Positions 33,840-41,648 of a stretch of DNA of 64,000 nucleotides are shown here, in pieces. The stretch spans positions 1 to 64,000 of the forward strand of contig FMXS01000013.1 in NCBI GenBank assembly GCA_900104495.1, given 5' to 3'. Below the pieces are notes generated by a model. That model had not been told where the DNA came from and searched no databases. It saw only the letters and a list, made by a program, of their open reading frames with translations. The position numbers and the translations under genes are program-made. Position 1 is the first letter of the stretch, and the number at the start of each line of letters is the position of its first letter. This stretch comes from Ruminococcaceae bacterium FB2012 (GTDB taxonomy: Bacteria; Bacillota; Clostridia; Oscillospirales; Ruminococcaceae).

Positions 33840-34800
33840 GAAAGTTTTCAGAAGAGCAGCAGATGAACTCCTCCGCAGGAAGGAAACCGCAGAGGCAGAA
33901 CAGAAATTCAGATGCTCTGAGATCTATATGCAGTATCCCGAGGTCGCGGATATATGCAGACAGCTTGAAAAGACAAGTCTGGAATATCTCTTAATAGTTC
34001 TTAAAGACGGTGCGGATGCTGAACTGAAGATAGAGGAACTCAAGCACCGTACCAGAATCCTTGCAGATACGAAACGTGCCAAGCTCCTTGACTTGACAGG
34101 CGACGCTGAATATCTCAATGTAAAATATCACTGCCCTCTTTGTGAGGACAGCGGTTTTCGTGAAGGAAAAAGATGTGCCTGTTTTGAGGCTCTGCTGAAA
34201 CAGTATTCCGCAGAGGAAACTATGGAAAACTGCGGTGTAAAGCTCAACAGCTTTTCAGATTTTGTGGCTGAATACTATCCCGAAGAAGCCGAAGACGGTG
34301 TTTCTCCCCGTGAGAAGATGAAAAAGATATATAACTACTGCCGGAAATATGCCGAGAATTTCAGCTTGCAGAGCCCTTCGCTTTTGTTTATCGGAAAAAC
34401 TGGCCTTGGAAAGACCTTTCTGTCCTCCTGCATTGCCAAGGAGATCATTGACAAAGGAAGGAGCCTGGTCTTCGGTCAGCTTGCTACCTTTATAAGAAAG
34501 GTAGAGGATGAACACTTCGGAAGGGCAGACGGGAACACTCTTGATAAGCTGACCGCCTGCGATCTGCTGATCCTCGACGATCTCGGTTCGGAATTCAAAA
34601 CGCCGTTCACCGAATCGGCACTTTACGAGATCATCAACGCAAGGATCAATCTTGAAAAGCCTACAATTATTTCAACTAACTTAACCGTCAGTGAGCTCAA
34701 CAAAACATATAATGAACGTCTGATCTCAAGAATAACGGGCTGTTATGTACCGATAATGTTCTTCGGAAAGGATATAAGACCGCAGATAAGAAAGTTCTGA
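33826..34800 (+). CDS. DnaC/DnaI-like helicase-loader ATPase
   Basis: A 324-residue AAA+ protein. The N-terminal half has coiled-coil character and a small zinc-binding module (CPLCEDSG...CAC) near residue 103. The ATPase follows with Walker A GKTGLGKTFL near 190 and Walker B LLILDDLGSE. It resembles the DnaC/DnaI loaders of the replicative helicase, not the IstB helpers of insertion elements, because no transposase is near and the partner is a DnaD-like gene. CGGAGG at 33812-33817 precedes ATG 33826, overlapping the previous gene by 14 bases. The frame's upstream extension lies in that gene and is rejected. Confidence 0.87.
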   Translation: MAYSEKVFRRAADELLRRKETAEAEQKFRCSEIYMQYPEVADICRQLEKTSLEYLLIVLKDGADAELKIEELKHRTRILADTKRAKLLDLTGDAEYLNVKYHCPLCEDSGFREGKRCACFEALLKQYSAEETMENCGVKLNSFSDFVAEYYPEEAEDGVSPREKMKKIYNYCRKYAENFSLQSPSLLFIGKTGLGKTFLSSCIAKEIIDKGRSLVFGQLATFIRKVEDEHFGRADGNTLDKLTACDLLILDDLGSEFKTPFTESALYEIINARINLEKPTIISTNLTVSELNKTYNERLISRITGCYVPIMFFGKDIRPQIRKF

Positions 34801-34808
34801 TAATAATG

Positions 34809-34837
34809 TTGACAAATATTTAAAAATATGTTATAAT
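34809..34837 (+). promoter_or_regulatory. Promoter of prmA
   Basis: TTGACA at 34809-34814 and TATAAT at 34832-34837 are 17 bases apart, 26 bases before the start codon. Confidence 0.8.
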
Positions 34838-34863
34838 AACGTTATTAAATGAAAGGGCAAATT

Positions 34864-35832
34864 ATGAATTGGATAGAACTTGATATTTTTACAACATCCG
34901 AAGGTATAGAACCTCTTACAGGTTCGCTCCTCGGAATGGGTATAAACGGCTTTGTCATCAAGGACGCTGCCGACTTTGAGGAGTTTCTCAACGATAAGTC
35001 CGTCAACTGGGATTACATAGATGACGACCTTATGGGCTTGAAAGACTGCGAGACCACGGTGACGGTCTATCTCCCGGAGAACGGTCAAGGGCTGGAAAAC
35101 CTTGAAGCAATAAAGGCAGAGCTAAGAGCCCTCAAAGCAAGAGATGCCGATAAAAGATTCGGCAGGCTGGAATACGAACTGAAAAATGTCAAGGAAGAGG
35201 ATTGGGCAAATAACTGGAAACAGTATTTCAAGCCGCTGACTGTCGGTGAGAAACTGCTTATCAAGCCCTCCTGGGAAACTGTTCCTGAGGATGAGAAAAG
35301 GACGGTCCTTGAGATCGACCCCGCATCAAGCTTCGGAACAGGACAGCATAACACCACTCAGCTTTGCCTCGAACTGATAGAAAAACATCTTCACAAGGAC
35401 GATACTCTTCTTGATCTCGGATGCGGCAGCGGGATACTTTCGATAGCTGCGATCCTGCTGGGAGCGCAAAGCGTCAAGGCCGTGGACATAGATCAGAACT
35501 CCGTAAAGATCGCCAGAGAGAACGCGGAGAAGAACCGCATCCCGAAAGAGATTTATTCTGCTTACTGCGGCAATATAATTGAAGATGAAAACCTTGTCAG
35601 ACAGTTGGGCTGCGGGTATCAGGTGGTGTGTGCCAATATAGTCGCCGATGTTCTTATCGCAATGAGTAAAAGATTCCGGCCTTTCATTGCCGATAACGGC
35701 ACTTTGATAATATCCGGCATAATCGACAGCCGTAAAGATGAAGTGCTTGACACAATCAAAGCCGCCGGCTTTGAGCTAATAGAAGTCAGTGAAAAGGAGG
35801 ACTGGGTCGCTGCGGCATTCAGAGCCTTGTAA
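34864..35832 (+). CDS. prmA: Ribosomal protein L11 methyltransferase
   Basis: Trimethylates ribosomal protein L11 using S-adenosylmethionine. The 322 residues have the N-terminal substrate-binding region (WIELDIFTTSEG start) and a Rossmann methyltransferase domain with the AdoMet motif LLDLGCGSGILSIAA, preceded by the PrmA-typical FGTGQHNTTQ, and a later VVCANIVADVL. AAAGGG lies about 7 bases before ATG 34864. A small PII-like gene follows 26 bases later, probably in the same transcript. Confidence 0.94.
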   Translation: MNWIELDIFTTSEGIEPLTGSLLGMGINGFVIKDAADFEEFLNDKSVNWDYIDDDLMGLKDCETTVTVYLPENGQGLENLEAIKAELRALKARDADKRFGRLEYELKNVKEEDWANNWKQYFKPLTVGEKLLIKPSWETVPEDEKRTVLEIDPASSFGTGQHNTTQLCLELIEKHLHKDDTLLDLGCGSGILSIAAILLGAQSVKAVDIDQNSVKIARENAEKNRIPKEIYSAYCGNIIEDENLVRQLGCGYQVVCANIVADVLIAMSKRFRPFIADNGTLIISGIIDSRKDEVLDTIKAAGFELIEVSEKEDWVAAAFRAL

Positions 35833-35858
35833 TAAAGAATCGGAAAGGAGATGTGATC

Positions 35859-36197
35859 ATGCAGGTATTGTTTTTGATCATAAAAAGAACAGAGCTTGTA
35901 GACGATATTATGAAAGCTCTTGCAAGTATTGGTATACACGGAGGGACGGCTATCGACAGCATAGGTATGGCGAAGTCGATCTCGACTATGGACAATCTGC
36001 CGACTATCGGCCTCCTCAGAGAAATGCTTAAAGGAGAGGACCCCTCAAAGAAGGGCAAGACGATACTTGTTGCCGTCCCGGATGAACAGGTAGAGGCTGC
36101 CAAGGAAACTATACTGAAGATTACCGGGGACCTTTCCCTTCCGAATGCGGGTGTTCTTTTCGGTGTTCCGATCACATTTGCCCTCGGTATAAACTGA
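35859..36197 (+). CDS. Small PII-like protein of unknown function
   Basis: A 112-residue protein with the strand-helix-strand pattern of PII-type ferredoxin folds: MQVLFLIIKRTELVDDIMKA at the start, KTILVAVPDEQVEAAKETI in the middle and a Gly/Pro-rich end (GVLFGVPITFALG). It lacks the uridylylation loop of GlnB and has no amt or gln neighbours, so it is not classical nitrogen regulation. GGAAAGGAG precedes ATG 35859. It probably binds a small ligand or metal. The fold is inferred by eye; the function is unknown. Confidence 0.75.
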   Translation: MQVLFLIIKRTELVDDIMKALASIGIHGGTAIDSIGMAKSISTMDNLPTIGLLREMLKGEDPSKKGKTILVAVPDEQVEAAKETILKITGDLSLPNAGVLFGVPITFALGIN

Positions 36198-36205
36198 ATA
36201 AACTT

Positions 36206-36236
36206 TCCGCCGGACTTCGGTCGGGCGGATTTTTTT
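36206..36236 (+). terminator. Terminator after the PII-like gene
   Basis: TCCGCCGGAC, a TTCG tetraloop and GTCGGGCGGA form a strong stem with one mismatch, followed by seven T. Confidence 0.92.
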
Positions 36237-36257
36237 GTAAAATTTATAAATTCAGTA

Positions 36258-36286
36258 TTGCTATTTTCGGATCGTGATGTTATAAT
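36258..36286 (+). promoter_or_regulatory. Promoter of glyA
   Basis: TTGCTA at 36258-36263 and TATAAT at 36281-36286 are 17 bases apart. The leader of about 65 bases has a short GGCGTG/CACGC dyad near its start and no recognisable riboswitch. Confidence 0.7.
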
Positions 36287-36357
36287 ATAATTTAAGGCGT
36301 GTCATCACGCGGAAGTTTAAAGCTTAGCAAAAATTTAAAACAGTTGGGAGTATTGCT

Positions 36358-37605
36358 ATGAAAATGTTGGACACAATTGGTTTCGTCGAGGAATTCGACA
36401 AGGAAGTCGGAGAAGCTATGGGCCTTGAGCTTGCCCGTCAGAGAAGGAATCTCGAGCTCATCGCAAGTGAGAATATCGTTTCTCCCGCAGTTATGGCTGC
36501 TATGGGTTCGGTACTCACAAACAAGTATGCCGAGGGTTATCCCGCAAAGAGATATTACGGCGGCTGCGAGTGCGTCGATATCGTTGAGCAGATCGCTATC
36601 GACAGAGCCTGCAAGCTGTTCGATGCAAAGTTTGCAAACGTTCAGCCTCATTCGGGCGCACAGGCTAATACGGCAGTTTATTTCGCACTGCTCCAGCCCG
36701 GCGATACCGTAATGGGCATGAGCCTTGACAACGGCGGACATCTTACCCATGGTTCTCCCGTAAACATTTCGGGCAAGTATTTCAATTTCGTTCCTTACGG
36801 TGTTGACGATAACGGCTATATCGACTACGACGCTATGGAAAAGCAGGCTAAGGAAGTTAAGCCCAAGCTCATCGTTGCAGGCGCTTCCGCTTATCCGAGA
36901 GCTATTGATTTCAAGCGCATCTCCGATATCGCCAAGTCCGTCGGAGCATATTTCATGGTGGATATGGCACACATCGCCGGACTTGTTGCTGCCGGTCAGC
37001 ACGAATCCCCGATGCCCTATGCCGATGTTGTTACCACAACTACCCACAAGACCCTCAGAGGTCCCAGAGGCGGTATGATCCTTACCAATGACGAGGCTCT
37101 TGCAAAGAAGTTCAACAGCGCTATCTTCCCCGGCACGCAGGGCGGTCCTCTTATGCACGTTATCGCAGGCAAAGCCGTCTGCTTCGGTGAGGCTCTCAAG
37201 CCGGAGTTCAAGGCTTACGGCGAGCAGATCGTCAAGAACGCTCAGAGACTTGCCAAGGCTCTGCTGGACAAGGGCTTCGACCTCGTTTCCGGCGGCACTG
37301 ACAATCATCTGATGCTGGCGGATCTCCGTCCCTTCAAGATCACCGGCAAGAAGCTTCAGCACGACCTTGACGAGGTATACATCACTGTAAACAAGAACGC
37401 TATCCCCAACGACCCCGAGAAGCCCTTCGTAACCAGCGGCGTCCGCATCGGTACTCCCGCCGTTACCACAAGAGGACTTGTTGAAGAGGATATGGACGTT
37501 ATCGCAGAGGCGATCTATCTTACCGCCGCCGATTTTGAAGCTAATGTCGACAAGGCAAGAGAGCTTGTTACCGGCATCTGCAAGAAGTATCCGCTTTACG
37601 AATGA
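36358..37605 (+). CDS. glyA: Serine hydroxymethyltransferase
   Basis: A PLP enzyme converting serine plus tetrahydrofolate to glycine plus methylenetetrahydrofolate, the main one-carbon source. The 415 residues match the bacterial family length. ELIASENIVS near the start, YAEGYPAKRYYGGCE, the HSGAQAN region and the PLP lysine segment VVTTTTHKTLRGPRGG are intact. GGGAG precedes ATG 36358. Codon use is strongly biased (GAG, AAG, GGC), similar to gdhA, pointing to high expression. Monocistronic. Confidence 0.97.
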   Translation: MKMLDTIGFVEEFDKEVGEAMGLELARQRRNLELIASENIVSPAVMAAMGSVLTNKYAEGYPAKRYYGGCECVDIVEQIAIDRACKLFDAKFANVQPHSGAQANTAVYFALLQPGDTVMGMSLDNGGHLTHGSPVNISGKYFNFVPYGVDDNGYIDYDAMEKQAKEVKPKLIVAGASAYPRAIDFKRISDIAKSVGAYFMVDMAHIAGLVAAGQHESPMPYADVVTTTTHKTLRGPRGGMILTNDEALAKKFNSAIFPGTQGGPLMHVIAGKAVCFGEALKPEFKAYGEQIVKNAQRLAKALLDKGFDLVSGGTDNHLMLADLRPFKITGKKLQHDLDEVYITVNKNAIPNDPEKPFVTSGVRIGTPAVTTRGLVEEDMDVIAEAIYLTAADFEANVDKARELVTGICKKYPLYE

Positions 37606-37620
37606 TTTGATTTTGATTTA

Positions 37621-37654
37621 ATATCGGCATCCTTTCGGGTGCCGATATTTTTTT
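37621..37654 (+). terminator. Terminator after glyA
   Basis: ATATCGGCATCC, loop TTTC, GGGTGCCGATAT, then a run of T. Confidence 0.92.
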
Positions 37655-37664
37655 GTATATATTG

Positions 37665-37693
37665 TTGAAATGTTAGGGATAATGTGTTATACT
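37665..37693 (+). promoter_or_regulatory. Promoter of the 95-residue gene and rarA
   Basis: TTGAAA at 37665-37670 and TATACT at 37688-37693 are 17 bases apart, with GGGGGTG following as ribosome site. Confidence 0.72.
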
Positions 37694-37716
37694 GTAAATA
37701 TAGGGGGTGCTTTATC

Positions 37717-38004
37717 ATGGAGCTTTTGCAGGAATTTATTATTGAGGAAGTCAACGGAGCTATTTACAACGAGCTTTGGAATTTTATCTCCTCCGACAAT
37801 ATCGTCAGAGGGACCTTTGAATGCTCGCGTTTTATCGTTATGAAACTGGGCGGCGACCAGTTTATCATTTACCGTCATGTGCTGGGTATGCAGAACGTCA
37901 AGTGCAGAGATGCCATACTTATTGCAAAGACTTTTCTGCTCAAAAAGATCAACAGCCGTGCTTACGAACTGAGACTTCCGGACATCCAGAACGTTTTTGA
38001 CTGA
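37717..38004 (+). CDS. Small protein of unknown function upstream of rarA
   Basis: A 95-residue cytoplasmic protein I do not recognise. It is a mixed alpha/beta chain with an acidic N-terminus (MELLQEFIIEEVNGA) and a basic, aromatic C-terminal half (FLLKKINSRAYELRLPDIQ). It has no cysteine cluster, signal peptide or repeat. GGGGGTG precedes ATG 37717; the frame extends upstream to 37684 without a ribosome site. rarA starts 11 bases after its stop, so they are co-transcribed, which hints at a link to replication-fork repair but proves nothing. Confidence 0.7.
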   Translation: MELLQEFIIEEVNGAIYNELWNFISSDNIVRGTFECSRFIVMKLGGDQFIIYRHVLGMQNVKCRDAILIAKTFLLKKINSRAYELRLPDIQNVFD

Positions 38005-38015
38005 GGAGAAAAAAT

Positions 38016-39278
38016 ATGATTCCGCTCGCAGAAAGAATACGTCCGAAAACTCTTGACGAGGTAGTAGGGCAGGAGCATTTGCTCGGAGAGGGCAAACCGC
38101 TCCGCAGGATCATTGAAAGCGGCAAGATCCCCAATATGATATTTTACGGCTCTGCCGGCATAGGCAAAACCACTGTTGCGCAGATCATTGCCGCGAATAC
38201 ACATATGACCATGCATAAGCTGAACGGTACTTCTTCTTCGATCAACGATATAAAGCAGATCATTGCGGAAACTGAATCTATCAGCGGCATCGGCGGGATA
38301 CTTTTGTATCTTGATGAGATCCAGTATCTGAACAAGAAACAGCAGCAGTCGCTGCTTGAGTATATCGAAAACGGGAAGATAACGCTGATCTCATCGACTA
38401 CCGAAAATCCTTATTTCTATGTCTACAATGCGATAATCAGCCGTTCGACGGTCTTTGAATTCAAACCGCTCACCCCGGAGCAGATCCTTCCCGCGATCAA
38501 AAGGGCTTTTCAGTTCTGTGCCGATAATCTCGGCTTGAAGCTGAGGCTCGAACAGGGCGTCTGCGAGCATATCGCTCTCGGCTGCGGCGGAGACGTCAGA
38601 AAGTCCATTAACACCGTTGAGCTTTGTACTCTCTCCGCTGATAACGACGGTACGGTCCTGACAGTAAGATTAGATACCGCCAAACGTCTGACACAGCGCA
38701 GCAATATGCACTATGACCGGGACGGAGATCAGCATTACGACATACTTTCGGCTCTTCAGAAATCGATCAGAGGCAGCGATGAGAACGCGGCACTTCATTA
38801 TGCCGCCCGGCTCATCGAAGCCGGTGACATAATTTCGCTTTCCCGCAGATTACTTGTAATAGCCTGCGAGGATGTGGGTCTTGCTTATCCCCAGGCGATA
38901 ACGATCGTTAAGTCCTGCGTTGATGCCGCTATGCAGTTGGGCCTTCCCGAGGCGCGTATCCCGCTGGCGGAAGCGGTGGTCCTGCTGGCGACTTCGCCGA
39001 AATCAAACAGCGCCTATCTTGCTATGGATGCCGCTCTTGCGGATGTCAGAAAGGGCGGGGTAATGGATTTCCCGCGTCACCTTCAGAACAAGCATTTTGA
39101 CGGAGAAGGAGCTGCTGTCAGAGGACAGCATTATCTCTATCCCCACGATTACCCGCATCATTGGGTGGAGCAGCAGTATCTCCCCGACCCGCTGAAAAAC
39201 AAACGCTACTATAAATTCGGTGACAACAAAAACGAACAGCTTGCCAAAAAGTATTGGGATGCTGTCAAGAAGAAATGA
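38016..39278 (+). CDS. rarA: Replication-associated recombination ATPase RarA/MgsA
   Basis: A 420-residue AAA+ ATPase related to clamp loaders that acts at stalled replication forks. Key segments: LAERIRPKTLDEVVGQEHLL at the start, Walker A GSAGIGKTTVA, Walker B LYLDEIQYLNKKQQQ, the sensor STTENPYFYV and the C-terminal tetramerisation region ending in YPHDYPHHWVEQQYLPD, which is diagnostic of the family. GAGGAG precedes the ATG and overlaps the stop of the previous gene. Confidence 0.94.
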   Translation: MIPLAERIRPKTLDEVVGQEHLLGEGKPLRRIIESGKIPNMIFYGSAGIGKTTVAQIIAANTHMTMHKLNGTSSSINDIKQIIAETESISGIGGILLYLDEIQYLNKKQQQSLLEYIENGKITLISSTTENPYFYVYNAIISRSTVFEFKPLTPEQILPAIKRAFQFCADNLGLKLRLEQGVCEHIALGCGGDVRKSINTVELCTLSADNDGTVLTVRLDTAKRLTQRSNMHYDRDGDQHYDILSALQKSIRGSDENAALHYAARLIEAGDIISLSRRLLVIACEDVGLAYPQAITIVKSCVDAAMQLGLPEARIPLAEAVVLLATSPKSNSAYLAMDAALADVRKGGVMDFPRHLQNKHFDGEGAAVRGQHYLYPHDYPHHWVEQQYLPDPLKNKRYYKFGDNKNEQLAKKYWDAVKKK

Positions 39279-39280
39279 TA

Positions 39281-39315
39281 AAAGCTGTCGGCTGGAAGGC
39301 CGGCAGCTTATTTTG
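39281..39315. terminator. Bidirectional terminator between rarA and the S1 gene
   Basis: AAGCTGTCGGC at 39282-39292 pairs with GCCGGCAGCTT at 39299-39309, followed by ATTTTG on the plus strand and TTTTAT on the minus strand. Confidence 0.88.
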
Positions 39316-39317
39316 TG

Positions 39318-40235
39318 TCAGAAAACGGATTCGATCAGCTTTGACGAGCCTGGGGTGGAATAGATCCACTTGTCGATATGACCGCCGGTGATATAATAAT
39401 TCAGCTTCGGACGGAAATTATCACAGTCAAAAGCATCGACGATGATAAGCTTCATTTTCATTTTTTCGGGAAGCAGCGACTTGATAAAAACGCTTGCTGC
39501 CTGTCCGGGATATGTATTCTCCCGCGGTTCGGCAAGTCCGGCAAGGTTAGGGGCCAGTTCAATAAAAATACCGTAGCTTTCTGATGACCTTACTATCCCG
39601 GTGACAGTCTGGCCGGCTGTGAATCTGTCGGCATTCTGCTGCCAGGTGCCGAGCAGCTCCTTGTGTGAGAGAAGTATGTGTTCGCCTTCTCGTCCCTTGA
39701 TGACAACATAGATATTCTGACCGCAGAAAAATCTGTCGGCGGGATGTGATATCCTTGAAACAGAGATCGCGTCAATTGGTATCAGTGAGGGGATACCGCA
39801 TCCGAGGTCAACAAAGCAGCCGAACTTTTCAAGGTGAGTGACCTTCGCAGGAATTACATCTCCCGGGGTGAGTTTGCTGATATAATTGCAGATGCATTCT
39901 TCCTGTGCCGCTCGTCTTGACAGTATGTATCTGATGCCTTCGCTGCTCTCGCTGATCCCTGTAACCTTGAAGCAGACAGCTTTGCCTACTCTGGAGATCA
40001 GAGCAATATCCCTTGTTGACCCTTCCCGGATGCCGACGGCACCTTCTTCGCGTTTTATTATCCCTTGTCCGCAGGGAAGCTCAACAATGATGTCATGATC
40101 CTGCGTGCAGACGGCAGCGATGCCTTCGATGACGGCACCTGCCGCATATGCTTCGAGCATACCCTCATGACTGCCTGTAAACCGCGTATTTTCGGTACTT
40201 TCAAGCAGATTTCCTTCGGGGAAATATGTGTTCAT
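39318..40235 (-). CDS. S1 RNA-binding domain protein
   Basis: A 305-residue protein with two clear S1 (OB-fold) repeats. One is at about 122-193 (LTPGDVIPAKVTHLEKFGCF to LLSHKELLG), the other at about 205-265 (GQTVTGIVRSSESYGIFIEL). A more divergent one is at about 30-90. It is much shorter than ribosomal protein S1 of Gram-negatives and resembles the Firmicutes S1-like proteins that contact mRNA or the ribosome. Start is ATG 40235 behind AGAGGT. It is transcribed alone, convergent with rarA. Exact role unknown. Confidence 0.82.
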   Translation of the reverse strand: MNTYFPEGNLLESTENTRFTGSHEGMLEAYAAGAVIEGIAAVCTQDHDIIVELPCGQGIIKREEGAVGIREGSTRDIALISRVGKAVCFKVTGISESSEGIRYILSRRAAQEECICNYISKLTPGDVIPAKVTHLEKFGCFVDLGCGIPSLIPIDAISVSRISHPADRFFCGQNIYVVIKGREGEHILLSHKELLGTWQQNADRFTAGQTVTGIVRSSESYGIFIELAPNLAGLAEPRENTYPGQAASVFIKSLLPEKMKMKLIIVDAFDCDNFRPKLNYYITGGHIDKWIYSTPGSSKLIESVF

Positions 40236-40419
40236 CTTTAACTACCTCTTTCTGTATTTATTTTATGAATTGATTTTTTGTTGATTTGAACAATCAAAGC
40301 CTTTGTTTTTGAGAACGTTTTTGTTTGTAATATACTATTCAAGGCCTTATTTTGTTATTACTCTGTTACCAGAATAAGACAATTTTCGGCCCAAAAACAG
40401 CAAATATGAATACAGGGGC
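40236..40419. other. AT-rich intergenic stretch
   Basis: No ORF worth reporting. It should hold the promoter of the minus-strand S1 gene. On the plus strand TTGAGA at 40309-40314 and TATACT at 40331-40336 (16-base spacing) could be an additional upstream promoter for the secreted hydrolase gene. A loose dyad pairs CTTATT near 40345 with AATAAG near 40375. Confidence 0.4.
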
Positions 40420-40448
40420 TTGACAAACGGAATCAATTGTGTTACAAT
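40420..40448 (+). promoter_or_regulatory. Promoter of the FN3-hydrolase gene
   Basis: TTGACA at 40420-40425 and TACAAT at 40443-40448 are 17 bases apart. The predicted leader is about 145 bases, the longest in the window. Confidence 0.78.
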
Positions 40449-40466
40449 TACGTTGTTGATTGTAAC
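40441..40466. promoter_or_regulatory. Inverted repeat overlapping the -10: probable operator
   Basis: GTTACAAT at 40441-40448 and ATTGTAAC at 40459-40466 are perfect 8-base inverted repeats with 10 bases between them, covering the -10 box and start site. A shorter copy GGTTTGTAACC follows at 40468-40478. The position suits a repressor site; no regulator gene is adjacent. Confidence 0.5.
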
Positions 40467-40565
40467 AGGTTTGTAACCAATTAAGTTAAATGATTACAAA
40501 TCCGTACATAAAACCTTAAAAATTGAATATGCTTGTAATAAGCTATTACAGAAAGGAAGTGTCTT

Positions 40566-40593
40566 GGCGGTTCATTGCCCTGAACCATTTGCC
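40566..40593 (+). promoter_or_regulatory. Hairpin between ribosome site and start codon
   Basis: GGTTCA at 40569-40574 and TGAACC at 40581-40586 pair around a 6-base loop, with GGC/GCC outside. It lies between AGAAAGGAAG (40550-40559) and the ATG at 40602, otherwise too far apart (about 42 bases). Folding would bring them to about 14 bases. Confidence 0.4.
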
Positions 40594-40601
40594 AAACTAT
40601 T

Positions 40602-41498
40602 ATGAACATTACGAAGAGTGAAACGATATCATCACGTAAGAGTCTGATAAGAGTGTTTGCAGCATTTATTATTGCAATGCTGGTCTTCACATTTATCAGT
40701 TCTGATCTCAGAGTTGATGCAGCGGATACAGCAGCGGTCAAAAAGCTTTCTGCTCCCACTATCGTACCTGAGGCAAGATATGACAGCGCAGATACTCATC
40801 CGTATAACAAACAGACAAACACTATCATCGTTGACTGGAACGATGTTAAGAACGCTAAGAAATATGTGCTTTATGTTAAGGGCGGCGCTTATACTTCTTA
40901 CACCAAATACAAGACTGTTACAGCATCCAAGTGCACTGTTACCAATCTGAAGAGATGCACAAACTACAAGTTCAAGGTAAGAGCAGTCAACGGCTCTGTA
41001 AAGAGCAGTTTCTCGAAGGTCGTTACTATCAAGACTGCAAGAATGGATTACGACCAGAGAGGCTGGGAGGCTATCTGCAAGGTAGTCACTCACGAGGTCG
41101 GCGGCATGGACGGCGATATATGGGATAAGCCCATTGTTTACGCAGCTGACTGCATCACTAACGCTTATACCTATGCTAAGTATACCAATCATCCGATCTT
41201 TACTCCTTACCTCAAGAGATACAACTGCATCCAGGATGTTCTTTACAAGAGCGGCGGATATATCTCAGAGGCTGCACTCACCAACAGGGGAGTGACCTAT
41301 TACAAGGTACCCGAGAAAGTAAAGCAGGCTGTTTACGGCGCTCTTTACTGCAAGGCATATTACAAGGGCATTAAAAACGACTTCAGCATTTTCTGGTGGT
41401 GCAATACCAGAACAAGAGTCACCAGCAGCAAAGTAAGCTATTGCTTCCAGCTTCCTTGGGGCGGTTACGGCTGCTTCTGGAACCAGTACTGGGGCTAA
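40602..41498 (+). CDS. Secreted FN3 plus SleB-like cell-wall hydrolase protein
   Basis: A 298-residue exported protein. A hydrophobic segment at about 14-34 followed by VDA suggests a signal peptide cut near residue 40. A fibronectin-III domain (about 50-147; IIVDWNDVKNAKKYVLYV, YKFKVRAVNGSV) is followed by a C-terminal domain resembling the SleB/CwlJ-type cell-wall hydrolase family, with H164-E165 in VTHEVGG in the place of the catalytic glutamate. The end is rich in aromatics and Gly (CFQLPWGGYGCFWNQYWG). Codon use is biased toward highly expressed codons. The start codon has no close ribosome site. The hydrolase assignment is moderate; substrate unknown. Confidence 0.75.
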   Translation: MNITKSETISSRKSLIRVFAAFIIAMLVFTFISSDLRVDAADTAAVKKLSAPTIVPEARYDSADTHPYNKQTNTIIVDWNDVKNAKKYVLYVKGGAYTSYTKYKTVTASKCTVTNLKRCTNYKFKVRAVNGSVKSSFSKVVTIKTARMDYDQRGWEAICKVVTHEVGGMDGDIWDKPIVYAADCITNAYTYAKYTNHPIFTPYLKRYNCIQDVLYKSGGYISEAALTNRGVTYYKVPEKVKQAVYGALYCKAYYKGIKNDFSIFWWCNTRTRVTSSKVSYCFQLPWGGYGCFWNQYWG

Positions 41499-41513
41499 AT
41501 ATCCGAATACTGA

Positions 41514-41546
41514 GAACGGCTTTATACAAGCCGTTCTTTTTGTTTT
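41514..41546 (+). terminator. Terminator after the FN3-hydrolase gene
   Basis: GAACGGCTT at 41514-41522 pairs with AAGCCGTTC at 41528-41536, followed by TTTTTGTTTT. Confidence 0.92.
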
Positions 41547-41554
41547 ATATGCTA

Positions 41555-41583
41555 TTGACAAATCAGCATAAAAGGTTTATAAT
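41555..41583 (+). promoter_or_regulatory. Promoter of the miaB-mutSL-miaA cluster
   Basis: TTGACA at 41555-41560 and TATAAT at 41578-41583 are 17 bases apart. It should drive miaB and the closely spaced genes after it. Confidence 0.8.
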
Positions 41584-41648
41584 AATATAGAATGTATAGT
41601 TGTGTCTTCTGAAACACTATATATTGATATTACGCAAAGGAGCAGGCT

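Noticed and set aside
34393..34600. IstB-type transposition helper
   Set aside because: The ATPase resembles IstB, but no transposase or element end is near and it overlaps a DnaD-like gene, so a helicase loader is the better reading.
36287..36357. Glycine or THF riboswitch before glyA
   Set aside because: The leader is only about 65 bases, with just a short dyad, and lacks recognisable conserved cores.
36292..37362. 356-residue open frame on the minus strand within glyA
   Set aside because: Shadow of glyA, with no independent promoter or ribosome site.
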